A stretch of DNA of 54,039 nucleotides from Methanonatronarchaeales archaeon. GTDB taxonomy: Archaea; Halobacteriota; Methanonatronarchaeia; JAANXF01. A program made the translations under genes and the position numbers. Positions 6,717-14,841 of this stretch are shown here, one piece after another (the first letter of the stretch is position 1; the number at the start of each line of letters is the position of its first letter). The notes under the pieces are model-generated. The model made no database searches. It was given only the letters and a program-made list of their open reading frames with translations, and had not been told where the DNA came from. The stretch is from contig JAANXF010000022.1 in NCBI GenBank assembly GCA_018263395.1, positions 1 to 54,039 on the forward strand, read 5' to 3'.

Positions 6717-7211
6717 TCAAATCAGCCTTCTGCCGCGGGCCTCCACCCAGGTGTGGCCGACCTCTTCGGGCGGAAGTACGGAGCCGTCTTCCCCACCGCT
6801 GGAGGCCAGGAGCAGGATGGAGTTCCTCCTCCCGATGTTCCGGAATCCGTACAATACACCGGGCGGTACAATCACCACCCGGGGCGTCCTGTCGCCCATA
6901 AGCAGGGAACTCGTCGTCCGCGTTCCGTTTCCGTTCCCGGGGTCGTGGAGTGCCACCTCCGTGGTCCCCTTGACGCAGCAGGCGAGGCGGCTGGAGTCAC
7001 TCCTGAGGTGCCAGGCGTCCACCGTCCCCGGCATGAGTGTCCGGGTCCTTATCCGGCTCGGAACCGGGGTGTCCCACCCGACGTCGAAGAAGTCCAGGTA
7101 CCACCCCTCCCCGTCCTCTTCGAGTTCCACCCTCTCTACCTGTACGCCGTCGGGTAACCGGTGGCGATCGCTCCCTGAGGGGCGCCCCCTCTCGTTCCCC
7201 TCCTTACCCAT
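6717..7211 (-). CDS. RmlC-like cupin protein 2
   Basis: A 164-residue cupin paralogous to the one at 5736-6200. Shared blocks include the aromatic stretch before the barrel (GWDTPVPSR here), LACCVKGTTEVALHD, RTPRVVIVPPGVLYGFRN and a hydrophobic LLLASS strand, and both end in RRLI/NRLI. The RmlC-like strand reads VDAWHLRSDSS, keeping a His that cupin 1 has displaced. The first ~20 residues are charged and may be a tail or an over-long start. The next gene to the right is divergent. A carbohydrate-epimerase-like or sugar-binding role is inferred only from the fold. Confidence 0.7.
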   Translation of the reverse strand: MGKEGNERGRPSGSDRHRLPDGVQVERVELEEDGEGWYLDFFDVGWDTPVPSRIRTRTLMPGTVDAWHLRSDSSRLACCVKGTTEVALHDPGNGNGTRTTSSLLMGDRTPRVVIVPPGVLYGFRNIGRRNSILLLASSGGEDGSVLPPEEVGHTWVEARGRRLI

Positions 7212-7247
7212 GGGCTGTGAGGGTTTTACCCGCCCCTACCCCCATTG

Positions 7248-7394
7248 CAAAGCCTTTTGAATGCCTCTTTGGCATTTACCTGCACCCTCTACAGGTAGCT
7301 ATACAGAGCTTTTAATACATATTTTAGGCGGTCTCTAAAAGATTAGAGCGATAATAATGTTCAAAGCCTTTTGAAATGTTTGAAGGCGTTTGAA
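7248..7394. other. Hairpin- and repeat-rich intergenic region
   Basis: This stretch between divergent genes has an exact 14-base repeat CAAAGCCTTTTGAA (7248-7261 and 7362-7375), a relative GAAGGCGTTTGAA (7382-7394), and perfect small hairpins: AATGCC/GGCATT (7260-7265/7271-7276), ACCTG/CAGGT (7278-7282/7292-7296) and CTCTAA/TTAGAG (7333-7338/7343-7348). No ORF fits. It may be a structured leader, a small RNA or an operator array for one of the flanking genes. Confidence 0.45.
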
Positions 7395-7423
7395 ATATTA
7401 GAACCGTCTGAAGAACTTGCCTA

Positions 7424-8268
7424 GTGAACGTAAAATCCACATTACGACTATTAAAGTCTTCGGTATTCGTCAGTATATCCGGGGCTTTCAGGGTGCACAT
7501 AGGGGGACTGTTCGTCGGGCTCAGCCCCGGGGTGGCCACCTACATGGGAGCGGTCCTCATCGTTTACTCGACGTACACCTTCGACAGGGCCCTCGGAGGG
7601 GACGAGGACGAAATCAACCGCGGCTTCGACTCCGCGAGCAAGAGGTGGGCTCTGCTGGTGGGTTTGCTCTGCTTCCTCGCCGGGTTCGCGATATTTGCGG
7701 GGATGGGTCTTCCCCTCGTCGCCCTGTTTCCCTTCACGGTGGGTTACATGTACACGCAGGGGTTCAGCCTGAGGGGCAGGCAGTTCAGGTTGAAGGGGGG
7801 CTGGGGGCGAAGAACCTCGTGGTCGCACTGACGTGGGGGGTATTCGTCAGTTCCAGCATAAAGGGGTGGAGGATGGGTGCGTGGGCGGCTCTCTCGGTCT
7901 TCGCGTTCTTCTTCCTGAAGAGCTTCATAAACACGGTAATCTACGACTTCAGGGACGTCGGCGGAGACGCGGTGGCGGGGCTGAGGACGTTCCCGGTTCG
8001 CCTCGGCGAGAGAAGGACGGCTGCACTCCTCCTTGCGGTTCACCTGCTGCTCCACGCGTGGCTCGGCCTCTCCGTCTTCGTGGGATTTCTATCGTTCCAG
8101 CCGATTATCCTGGCCTGCAGCTGGCTGCTTGGTCTGGTCTACATCTATCTCTACGCCCGCACCTCGTCGGGGAAGGAGGGGGGACCTAGGTCGAAGATGA
8201 GGGACTTCCTGGTAGACGGGGAGTTCGTGCTAGCCGTCGCCTTCAGGAATCTCTTCCACCTCGTCTGA
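7424..8268 (+). pseudogene. UbiA-family prenyltransferase, split by a one-base shift
   Basis: The frame from GTG 7424 and the frame ending at 8268 together make one polytopic protein of about 281 residues. The shift is at the G6 run 7795-7800: adding one G gives RLKGGLGAKNLVVALTWG, which fits the family. Motif 1 is the Asp-rich STYTFDRALGGDEDE and motif 2 is NTVIYDFRDVGGDA, the two aspartate motifs that bind the Mg-prenyl diphosphate, and there are about eight hydrophobic helices. UbiA enzymes attach isoprenoids to aromatic or polar acceptors for quinones, heme O or archaeal lipids; the substrate here is not clear. Probably a sequencing error in an intact gene. Confidence 0.75.
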
Positions 8269-8301
8269 CAGCCTAACGAAGTGGTCGAAAAGGTCCTCGC
8301 C

Positions 8302-9046
8302 CTAGGATCTCGCCGACGCATCCCGACTCGTAACGTCGAACCTGGAATCGTACTGACCGGTTTTCAGGAAGAGGGAGAGGGAGAAAAATACGTCGGTTAC
8401 CGCGGAGGCCAGGCGTACCTCCTCCCGGGTTACGTACATCGAGGCGTTTTCCACCTCCAGAAACGCGTCGAGGCTGCTCCTGGAGTCCTCCACGACCCTC
8501 CCGAATACGCTCTCAGTAAGGATGAGGTCGACCTCGATCCCCCTCTCCACCAGATTGAGGAAGAACTCCGAGTAGAACGGGTGGAATACGGGACTTATCC
8601 CCCTGACCCGGCTGGACTGGGAGATTATTTCGAAAAAGCTTTCGTGGGGTTCGTAGACTCTCTCCGGCGGGTGCTCCACCAGGTCGACATCCCCGAGTTC
8701 ATAGAACCTGGCCTTCAGCTCTACGGGGATGGAGCCGAGGTCGTGCATCTCCCAGAACTTCTTATGATCACTGACGACCTCCATCGTGCCCATGCACCTC
8801 TCCAGGTTGGTCGAGACTATCTCGCCGATCTCCGTCAGCCGGTACCCGTCCCCCTGCCTAGCAACAAGCCCGGCGTCCTCGAGCTTCCGTATCTGTGGAA
8901 TGACCCCCGAGGAGGTGGTGCCGAGCGAGGAGTTTATCTCCCTCAGAGAGTGCTCCCCATTCCCTGAGGAGCAGGAGGACCCTCCTCCTTTTCTCGGAGA
9001 GGGTCACGAGCTTCAGTAAGTCCTCCCCTCCTCTAAATTCCTCCAT
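8302..9046 (-). pseudogene. FilR1/DUF1724-like wHTH regulator, split by a one-base shift
   Basis: Reading from ATG 9046, the N-terminal helix (LLKLVTLSEKRRRVLLLLRE) is in one frame, and the rest of the winged helix (SLREINSSLGTTSSGVIP, then RKLEDAGLVARQGDGYRLTE) plus the C-terminal domain are in another. The shift is beside the C4 run at 8955-8958: one base fewer restores a continuous protein of about 247 residues. The C-terminal half, with HDLGSIPVELKARFYELGD and PVFHPFYSEFF, matches the middle/C-terminal domain of archaeal FilR1-like, methanogenesis-regulator-type proteins. It is convergent with the UbiA gene. Likely a ligand-responsive transcription regulator with an intact natural reading frame. 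Confidence 0.7.
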
Positions 9047-9226
9047 CGTCGCCCATAAATGGAGTCCCTCGACCTAAAAATATATCTCGCAAATAAACGG
9101 GACGTCCGACGAGGGTCGGCGGGACCGCGTGAGCTGTCTTTAACTGTGGTCTTTAACTGTGAATCCAGCCCCGCGCTGGTCGAACGGATGGAGCCTGGCT
9201 CGAAGGCCTCTCCTCTTCGGAAAAGG

Positions 9227-9245
9227 GCCCTTCGGCGCTTGTGAA
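9227..9245 (-). repeat. Conserved tRNA-Leu 3' trailer, copy 2
   Basis: Nineteen bases matching 1722-1740 with one difference, again one base beyond the tRNA 3' end. Sharing at fixed spacing in two divergent tRNA-Leu loci suggests a functional trailer rather than chance. Confidence 0.7.
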
Positions 9246-9246
9246 G

Positions 9247-9376
9247 TGCGGGGGGAGGGATTCGAACCCTCGGACCCCTGCGGGACAAGGTCCTAAGCCT
9301 TGCACCTTTTGCCCCGAGGCTGTTCACCGGGTGAGGCGGACAAACCGTCGGTTTGGCCTGGCTCGGTAACCCCCGC
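9247..9376 (-). tRNA. tRNA-Leu (anticodon TAG) with D-loop intron
   Basis: Acceptor GCGGGGG/CCCCCGC, anticodon stem CAAGG/CCTTG with loop CTTAGGA (anticodon TAG), long variable arm, T-stem GAGGG/CCCTC and discriminator A are all present. About 45 extra bases (9307-9351; ends ambiguous within A runs) interrupt the 3' side of the D-loop. Removing them gives an 85-86 nt tRNA closely parallel to tRNA-Leu(CAG). The junction can form GCC/GGC flanked by A-rich bulges and an inner CCGA/TCGG helix, resembling the bulge-helix-bulge cut by the archaeal splicing endonuclease. CCA is not encoded. Confidence 0.88.
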
Positions 9377-9543
9377 CACCGAGTTGGTCTAATATCCCCG
9401 ATTCTCCAAAACCCTTTGGTGAGATGGCTAAAATCCATGTGTGCGGGCGGGCCCGGGTCGCGTCGGAACGATAGGTGGAGAGACGTGACCCCTCTCTGCC
9501 GCTCTTTTTAAAGGGACATCCTTGCCCGGCGAGGCCGGGGAAG

Positions 9544-9551
9544 GTTTAAAT
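9544..9551 (+). promoter_or_regulatory. TATA box of the four-helix membrane protein gene
   Basis: TTTAAATA is centred about 28 bases before ATG 9576, which fits a leaderless or nearly leaderless start and decides between that ATG and the upstream TTG at 9522. Confidence 0.6.
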
Positions 9552-9575
9552 ATCGAAAAGTCCTCAGTATGTCCA

Positions 9576-10013
9576 ATGGGGGGGGAGGAAATGAAGAGGT
9601 TCAGGAGGAACTTTCTCAAAAAACTCGGGCAGAGCGGTGCGGCAGCAGCCCTGATAGTCATCCCCGGGTTCGGGCTATACGCCTACACAGTGACGGACCA
9701 GGCCCTGAATATCTGGGTGATAACGGTATCTGTGCTGGTCGGGGCGATAGCGTTCGTCGCGGCATCGAGCTACATGGAGATGGAGGGTTACCACTACCAC
9801 TCCTGCATCATCGCCGGTGCCTTGGCGGCCGTGGCGTTCACTGCACTGGCGCTGGCGCTGGAGGTGATAGCCGTCTACGTCTCCTCGATGGGCGTGTCGA
9901 CCACCGTGGTGGCTTACCTGGTGCTATCGTTCGCCTTCTTGATGGTGCTGAGCTCCTCGGCTATGTGGGTGATAAAGGCCAGGAGCGAGTCGAGAGAGGC
10001 CCGCCCCTACTAG
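9576..10013 (+). CDS. Four-helix membrane protein of unknown function
   Basis: This protein of about 145 residues begins with a basic segment (MKRFRRNFLKKLG or six residues earlier) and then four hydrophobic helices separated by short loops, with a His-containing loop MEGYHYHSCII between helices two and three. The C-terminus is short and charged. I do not recognise the family. The TATA box at 9544-9551 supports the start at 9576. It is followed by about 110 bases without a gene and then by the convergent end of the subtilase gene. Confidence 0.7.
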   Translation: MGGEEMKRFRRNFLKKLGQSGAAAALIVIPGFGLYAYTVTDQALNIWVITVSVLVGAIAFVAASSYMEMEGYHYHSCIIAGALAAVAFTALALALEVIAVYVSSMGVSTTVVAYLVLSFAFLMVLSSSAMWVIKARSESREARPY

Positions 10014-10124
10014 CGCACCCCGCGGGGCCCCGTTCTCGGGCCGTACTGCCGCGCCTGAGACCCGAAGACCTCATAGACCAGTCGTGCCTGTGGCTTTGCG
10101 CCCTAGCTAAGCTCTGGCGCCCGG

Positions 10125-13100
10125 TCACCGTCCGTTCCTCGCGAGAAGTAGTGCCAAGGATAGGATGGCTGCCGCGGCCGGAAGCGCCCCCGGTCCCGGG
10201 GCCTTCTCCTCCCCCGTCGGCGTGGGCGTCTTCTCCGTCACTGAAGGTCGAGGAGCAGGGGCCTCCTCTGTCACTGAGGGCCTGGGAGCGGGGGTCTCCT
10301 CGGGTTCGAGGGCCGTGACGGCGTACTGGGAGAACCCCGGTAGTTGCGCCGTCATGACGACCCCGGTCTCCACCGATTCCCTCTTCTCCAGGTCAATTAG
10401 CTCCCACGCCGCCTCCTCGTGGTTCCACCTCGCGAGCCTCAGCTGATCCGGCTCCACGTCGTTGTCCTCCATCCAGCTCTTCCTCACCGCGAGGTCCAGC
10501 TCGGGCCCCTTCAGCGGCCTCTGGAGAGGCAGGTAGACGTAGAGGTTGAAGTGCCTGTACACCTTTCCGGGCGGCTCGGCGTCCCTCAGCGTCGTCGGGC
10601 CGTGGAGCTCCTGCAGCTCGACCCGTACGTCGAAGGCGGACTCGTCGTAGGTGAACCTGACGGCGCGAACCAGCGGCGGCTCCCCGTCCCCCGGTTCGAA
10701 GGAGAACTCCGTCACCTCTCCCTTCACCACGGACGACAGGTAGTCCACGAACAGCCTCTCCACGTTGTCCGGGTCCTCGGCGGGCGTGCCCCCGCCGCCG
10801 GAAGAACCACCCCCTCCTCCACCGTCGCTGGTCTCGGTGTAGACGGTGAAGCTCCAGGAGCGGTTCGCGGCGTTGCCGAGGGAGTCGTTCAGACTGACGG
10901 TGACTGTGTAGGTGCCGTCACTCACTTTCGACGATGTGTAGGTGAAACCGGACGCGTTGTAGGTGGAGGAGTTCGTGACGTTGGAGCCGTCGAACCACAC
11001 CTTCGTCGACACGTTACGGACCTCTGAGATGTCGACGAAGTCCGCCGAAACCGTAGGGGCGTGGTCCGTCGTCTTCGAGCCGTTCCCGGGCGAGACGTTG
11101 GCGAGCCGCGGCGCCAGGTCGTCCAGAGGCGTCACGTTAACCACGGTGACGGTCGTGTTCTCGTTCCCGGCGAGGTCGAAAGGCGCGACGGCGACCCAAG
11201 CCGTCTCGTTCGTCATGCCGTTCAGCGTGACGTTGAGCGTCGAGTTCCCGACCGTCCGGTTCAGCGAGGCGTTGCCGGGGTCCGTGAAGGACTCGTTGGA
11301 GGTGTATACTCTGTACCCGGCGACCGCGCTGACGTCGTCGCTGGAACCGTTCCAGGCCACGACGTACCGCCCCGACTCGTCGTTCGGCGCGTCGGTCGCC
11401 GAGACGTTGGTCGCGCCGGACGGTGGCCCGTTGTCGACGCGGACGGTAATGCTCTCGGTGGCATTGGAGCGGGAGGCGTTGTCGTACGCCGTGACGTTCA
11501 GCCGGTAGGTGCCGTTCGCACCCACATCGAGGGTCACGTTAGCAGTCCAGTACTCTCCGGCTCTCGACAGCTCGACGGTCCCGGTCGCGTTCACCTCGGA
11601 AACGTTCGCCGTGACGTTCCTGACGCCGGAGCCGGCGTCGGTGACGGAGGCGTTCAGCGTGACGTTCTGGCCGTCGTGGGCCCAAGAGTGGTTGCCAGGG
11701 TACGACGCCGGGTTGACGGTGACGCTCGGCGGCTCGTCGTCCACCGTGACGTTTACGGCGGTGGCGTTGGACGAATTCGCGCCGTCCGTTACCGTCAACC
11801 GAAGGCTGTAATCGCCGTCCGACACGTTCGACGTGTCCCAAGTCCCGAGCGTCCCGTCGGCCGGTGAGGTGGAGCCGTTTATCCCGGTCCACCCGGAGCC
11901 GTTGGAGTACGCGAGAACCCAGCTGCGCAGCGAGGTGGGGTCGTTCGCCTCACCCGTCACGTCGACCGAGCCGTTCACGATCTCCGCCTCCACCGGCGAC
12001 GACACGTTCGCCACCGGCTCGTCGTTGTCCACCCACACCGTCACGCCCGTGGTGTTCGAGTTGGTTGCGTTGTCCGTCGCCGTAACGTTCAGGGAATAGT
12101 TATCTGACGCCACGCCGCCGGTCACAAGGGACGAGGTCCAGTTGCCCGTCGATGCGTTGAGGGCCGCGCTCTCGACGCCGAGGGTGGAGTTCACCGGCGA
12201 CGCGTTCACCGTGACCGACGCGGGGCCCGACGTGGCGTCCGAGACGTTCACCTCGACCGTGAAGACGTCTCCCTCCTTTACGTGGGTCTGGTTTACGGGC
12301 AAGGAGACCGATTTTCCCGATATGGCTGGGGGTGCTGTATCCAGAAGGAAGGTTGTCGATATATCCCAACTGGTGTAATTCCCGGAGTTGTTCGCAAGGA
12401 GGAATATCTCATGAGAGCCGTCAGAGAGGTGGGAGAAGTCCAGCAACTCTGATATGCTTTCACTCGGTGAATCAAATGCACCATCGGAGGAGTTTAGAGG
12501 AGTGCCAGTCCCGAATCCTCCGAGCGAATCGATGTGGTACTCCGCGTACGTGATGTTGAATGTCTGATTGGAGGTCCGGACCGTCGCGTTAAGCGTGATG
12601 TTTCCCTCCGTCGCTGAGGGCGACGCAGACAGGTTCGAGATGACAGGTAGCCACCCCAAGGCAGCATACACCGACCGGTCCACCCTGATCCGTCCCCACC
12701 CGGAGTCGTTCTCGACGCCCGGACCGACCATGTCCAGCGAAGTGCTGTGCAGAATCTCCTTAGCGTCCGCCGGGGTCAGCGACGAGTTGGCCTCCAGCAT
12801 CAGGGCCACGAGGCCCGATACGTGAGGCGTGGCCATAGAGGTGCCGGAGATTTTGAAGTAGTTGCTTTCGGTCTCCCACTGGTAGTTCGTCGAGTTCACG
12901 CTTTCGCCGGGGGCCACCACGTCGGGTTTGGTGTAGTTCTCCGTGGAGAGCGTTACCGGTCCTCGACTGCTGAACTTCGATACGGTATCTGAGGAGGATA
13001 CGGATCCGACCGTTATCGCTACCTTTTCCCTACCCGGGAAGTTTATGCTGTCGTCCCCATGGGTATCACCGTCGTTGCCGGCGGCGATTACGTTGGCCAC

Positions 13101-13988
13101 CCCTGCCGAGGTGGCGTTCTCTATAAAACTGTAGTACTCGGTAGCGTCATCCTGAGTCGATGTATTCCAAGTATCCATTGAGATACCCAGCGACATACTC
13201 GCCACGTCTGCTCCGTTATCTACAGCATACTGAACTCCCGAGATAATATCTGAAAGAGAACCTGAACCATTCGAGTCTAGCACCTTTATCGCCATGATCT
13301 CAGCATCGGGTGCGACGCCGGTCTGAGTACCTCCTCCGGACTCGTTGTATCCTGCCACGGTTCCGGCAACGTGGGTGCCGTGGCCGTTGTCATCCATCGG
13401 ATCGTTGTCGTCGTTTACATAGTCGTAGCCGTAGTTTCCGCTCCCATCGGTCCACATGTTGTGGTCCAGGTCGGGGTGGGTGTAGTCCACACCGGTGTCG
13501 ATGACGGCCACCACGACGCCGTCGCCCGTGATGGAGTGGTTCCAGGCGTCGGAGGCGGCGATCTTTTTCAGGCCCCAGGTATCCGTGGCTGCCGGTGAGG
13601 CGTTTCCGAGCACCCGGACCTCGAAGTTGGGCATAACCCTCTTAACGTCCGGTCGTCTCCTGAGTGCGTCTACGGCGGCGGGCGAGGCCTCGACGTGGAT
13701 TGCGTTGGTTATCCAGAAAGGCTCCACTTTCGAAACGTCGGAGCGGCCGCGGAGGAAGCGCAGCACATCCCCTTGGCTCTCCGCGGCGTGGGTCTTCATG
13801 GCGCGAACCGCGTCGGTCCTCTCCATGCCGCGGACCTCCGGGGGCTTCCCCTGCGGCTCCACGACCACTATAACGTCCTCGGTACCTGCCTGGCCCGGGC
13901 CAGGTGGTGCGGCCGCGCCAGCCTGCAGAATTGACAGGGTCAGGGCGGCGGAGAGAATTGCGGCGATAAGGAGACCCTTTCTATCCAT
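10125..13988 (-). CDS. Secreted subtilisin-like serine protease with Ig-like repeats and C-terminal anchor
   Basis: A 1287-residue surface protease. It has a signal peptide, an I9-type propeptide (about residues 35-125), and a peptidase S8 domain with Asp164 (AVIDTGVDYTHPDL), His203 (GHGTHVAGT), oxyanion Asn305 and Ser384 (SGTSMATPHVSG). Several Ig/cadherin-like repeats rich in NxS/T sequons follow (about 450-1060), then a Gly/Ser spacer, a PGF-pre-PGF-like domain (about 1075-1215) and a Thr/Pro tail with the CTERM-like anchor PGPGALPAAAAILS plus a basic end. Expected to act outside the cell after propeptide removal, held at the surface by archaeosortase processing. Its TATA (TTAAAA, 14034-14040) leaves a short leader. 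Confidence 0.92.
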   Translation of the reverse strand: MDRKGLLIAAILSAALTLSILQAGAAAPPGPGQAGTEDVIVVVEPQGKPPEVRGMERTDAVRAMKTHAAESQGDVLRFLRGRSDVSKVEPFWITNAIHVEASPAAVDALRRRPDVKRVMPNFEVRVLGNASPAATDTWGLKKIAASDAWNHSITGDGVVVAVIDTGVDYTHPDLDHNMWTDGSGNYGYDYVNDDNDPMDDNGHGTHVAGTVAGYNESGGGTQTGVAPDAEIMAIKVLDSNGSGSLSDIISGVQYAVDNGADVASMSLGISMDTWNTSTQDDATEYYSFIENATSAGVANVIAAGNDGDTHGDDSINFPGREKVAITVGSVSSSDTVSKFSSRGPVTLSTENYTKPDVVAPGESVNSTNYQWETESNYFKISGTSMATPHVSGLVALMLEANSSLTPADAKEILHSTSLDMVGPGVENDSGWGRIRVDRSVYAALGWLPVISNLSASPSATEGNITLNATVRTSNQTFNITYAEYHIDSLGGFGTGTPLNSSDGAFDSPSESISELLDFSHLSDGSHEIFLLANNSGNYTSWDISTTFLLDTAPPAISGKSVSLPVNQTHVKEGDVFTVEVNVSDATSGPASVTVNASPVNSTLGVESAALNASTGNWTSSLVTGGVASDNYSLNVTATDNATNSNTTGVTVWVDNDEPVANVSSPVEAEIVNGSVDVTGEANDPTSLRSWVLAYSNGSGWTGINGSTSPADGTLGTWDTSNVSDGDYSLRLTVTDGANSSNATAVNVTVDDEPPSVTVNPASYPGNHSWAHDGQNVTLNASVTDAGSGVRNVTANVSEVNATGTVELSRAGEYWTANVTLDVGANGTYRLNVTAYDNASRSNATESITVRVDNGPPSGATNVSATDAPNDESGRYVVAWNGSSDDVSAVAGYRVYTSNESFTDPGNASLNRTVGNSTLNVTLNGMTNETAWVAVAPFDLAGNENTTVTVVNVTPLDDLAPRLANVSPGNGSKTTDHAPTVSADFVDISEVRNVSTKVWFDGSNVTNSSTYNASGFTYTSSKVSDGTYTVTVSLNDSLGNAANRSWSFTVYTETSDGGGGGGSSGGGGTPAEDPDNVERLFVDYLSSVVKGEVTEFSFEPGDGEPPLVRAVRFTYDESAFDVRVELQELHGPTTLRDAEPPGKVYRHFNLYVYLPLQRPLKGPELDLAVRKSWMEDNDVEPDQLRLARWNHEEAAWELIDLEKRESVETGVVMTAQLPGFSQYAVTALEPEETPAPRPSVTEEAPAPRPSVTEKTPTPTGEEKAPGPGALPAAAAILSLALLLARNGR

Positions 13989-14094
13989 TTCACGTCCACC
14001 TGTCCATTGCTCAGGAGCTCAACCAGAATGGGGTTTTAAGGTGCTTAGCGCCTTCGACCTTTCCGTTCCGGCGTTTCGATAAACGGTTTCGATT

Positions 14095-14117
14095 AAAAAA
14101 AGCTGGGCCCGTTTTTT
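14095..14117 (-). terminator. Palindromic T-run terminator after the surface-protein pair
   Basis: Seven As, GCTGGGCCCG and six Ts form a near-palindrome, so both strands end in a T run. It lies just after the stop of the 14131-14841 gene on the minus strand and can also insulate the subtilase promoter. Confidence 0.5.
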
Positions 14118-14130
14118 AGTTCCCGACTGG

Positions 14131-14841
14131 TTACCTCCGCCTCGCGAGCAGGGCGGCAGCCGCGACTCCCGTCACCGCGAGGAGCGCGGTCATCCCCGGC
14201 GTGGGGGTGGCCTCCTCCCTCTCCCCCGGCACCAGTTCGACGCTGCTGACGAGGGCGGTCCCCTTACCCTCCACGGTCAGGGTGTCCCCGTCGACCGCGG
14301 CCCCGGGCGGCACTTCCTCGAAAGTCGTGCCGGACGGAGCCGTCAGCGTGAGTGTGTCGCCCTGACCGAGGGGAAGGCCCCCGTCGAAGACGTCGCCGAC
14401 CCTCTCCTCGCCGTCCCTAGTCTCGACGAAGTCCGTCCAGGTGAAGGAGACCGTGATGACCCCCTCGCTGTCCTGGACCGACGCGTCGACGGAAACGCCG
14501 CGTACCTCCATGTCGCGGCCGGTGCGCTCCGACGCCCGCTGGGCGATGGCGCCGAATTCGGCGGAGACATCGTCGGCTCTGCTGTTCAACGCTGACTGGT
14601 CGTTCGCGAGCGCCCGAAACGCCTGCCTCTCCGCGTCCGTGGCGAGCGGCACCACGTTCCTTATCTCCCACTCCGCGTCCCCGTCCTCCCCGATATCTAC
14701 AAGGTACTCCGTTGAGGTGTCCTGGGCCGCCGCCGGAAGGGCGAGGGCAGCTGTCAGCATCAGGGCCAGGGCCGCGACCCTGAGTACCCCGGTCGGCACG
14801 CGTCTCTCGGTCTGCATGCGGTTTACCTCGGGTTGGGACAT
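14131..14841 (-). CDS. Secreted surface protein with PGM-type C-terminal anchor
   Basis: A 236-residue protein (or about 228 from the in-frame ATG at 14817, which fits the signal peptide better). After the signal peptide ending PAAAQD, residues about 45-205 form a domain starting YLVDIGEDGDAEWEIRNVVP, paralogous to the ectodomain of the wHTH membrane protein at 15763-16712. The C-terminus has a short TPTPGM motif, a hydrophobic helix and LLARRR, a PGF-CTERM-like signal with Met in place of Phe. The ATG directly follows the upstream gene's stop, so both are probably cotranscribed. Function unknown; a surface partner of the membrane regulator is an inference. Confidence 0.75.
   Translation of the reverse strand: MSQPEVNRMQTERRVPTGVLRVAALALMLTAALALPAAAQDTSTEYLVDIGEDGDAEWEIRNVVPLATDAERQAFRALANDQSALNSRADDVSAEFGAIAQRASERTGRDMEVRGVSVDASVQDSEGVITVSFTWTDFVETRDGEERVGDVFDGGLPLGQGDTLTLTAPSGTTFEEVPPGAAVDGDTLTVEGKGTALVSSVELVPGEREEATPTPGMTALLAVTGVAAAALLARRR

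Noticed and set aside
1742-9376. Attachment-site duplication between the two tRNA-Leu genes
   Set aside because: The two tRNAs have different anticodons and sequences; only the 19-base trailer is shared, which is not enough to call att sites or an integrated element between them.
8858-9438. Antisense ORF running over the tRNA-Leu(UAG) gene
   Set aside because: The translation is composed of tRNA complement and Arg/Pro-rich sequence, and the tRNA fold explains the region.
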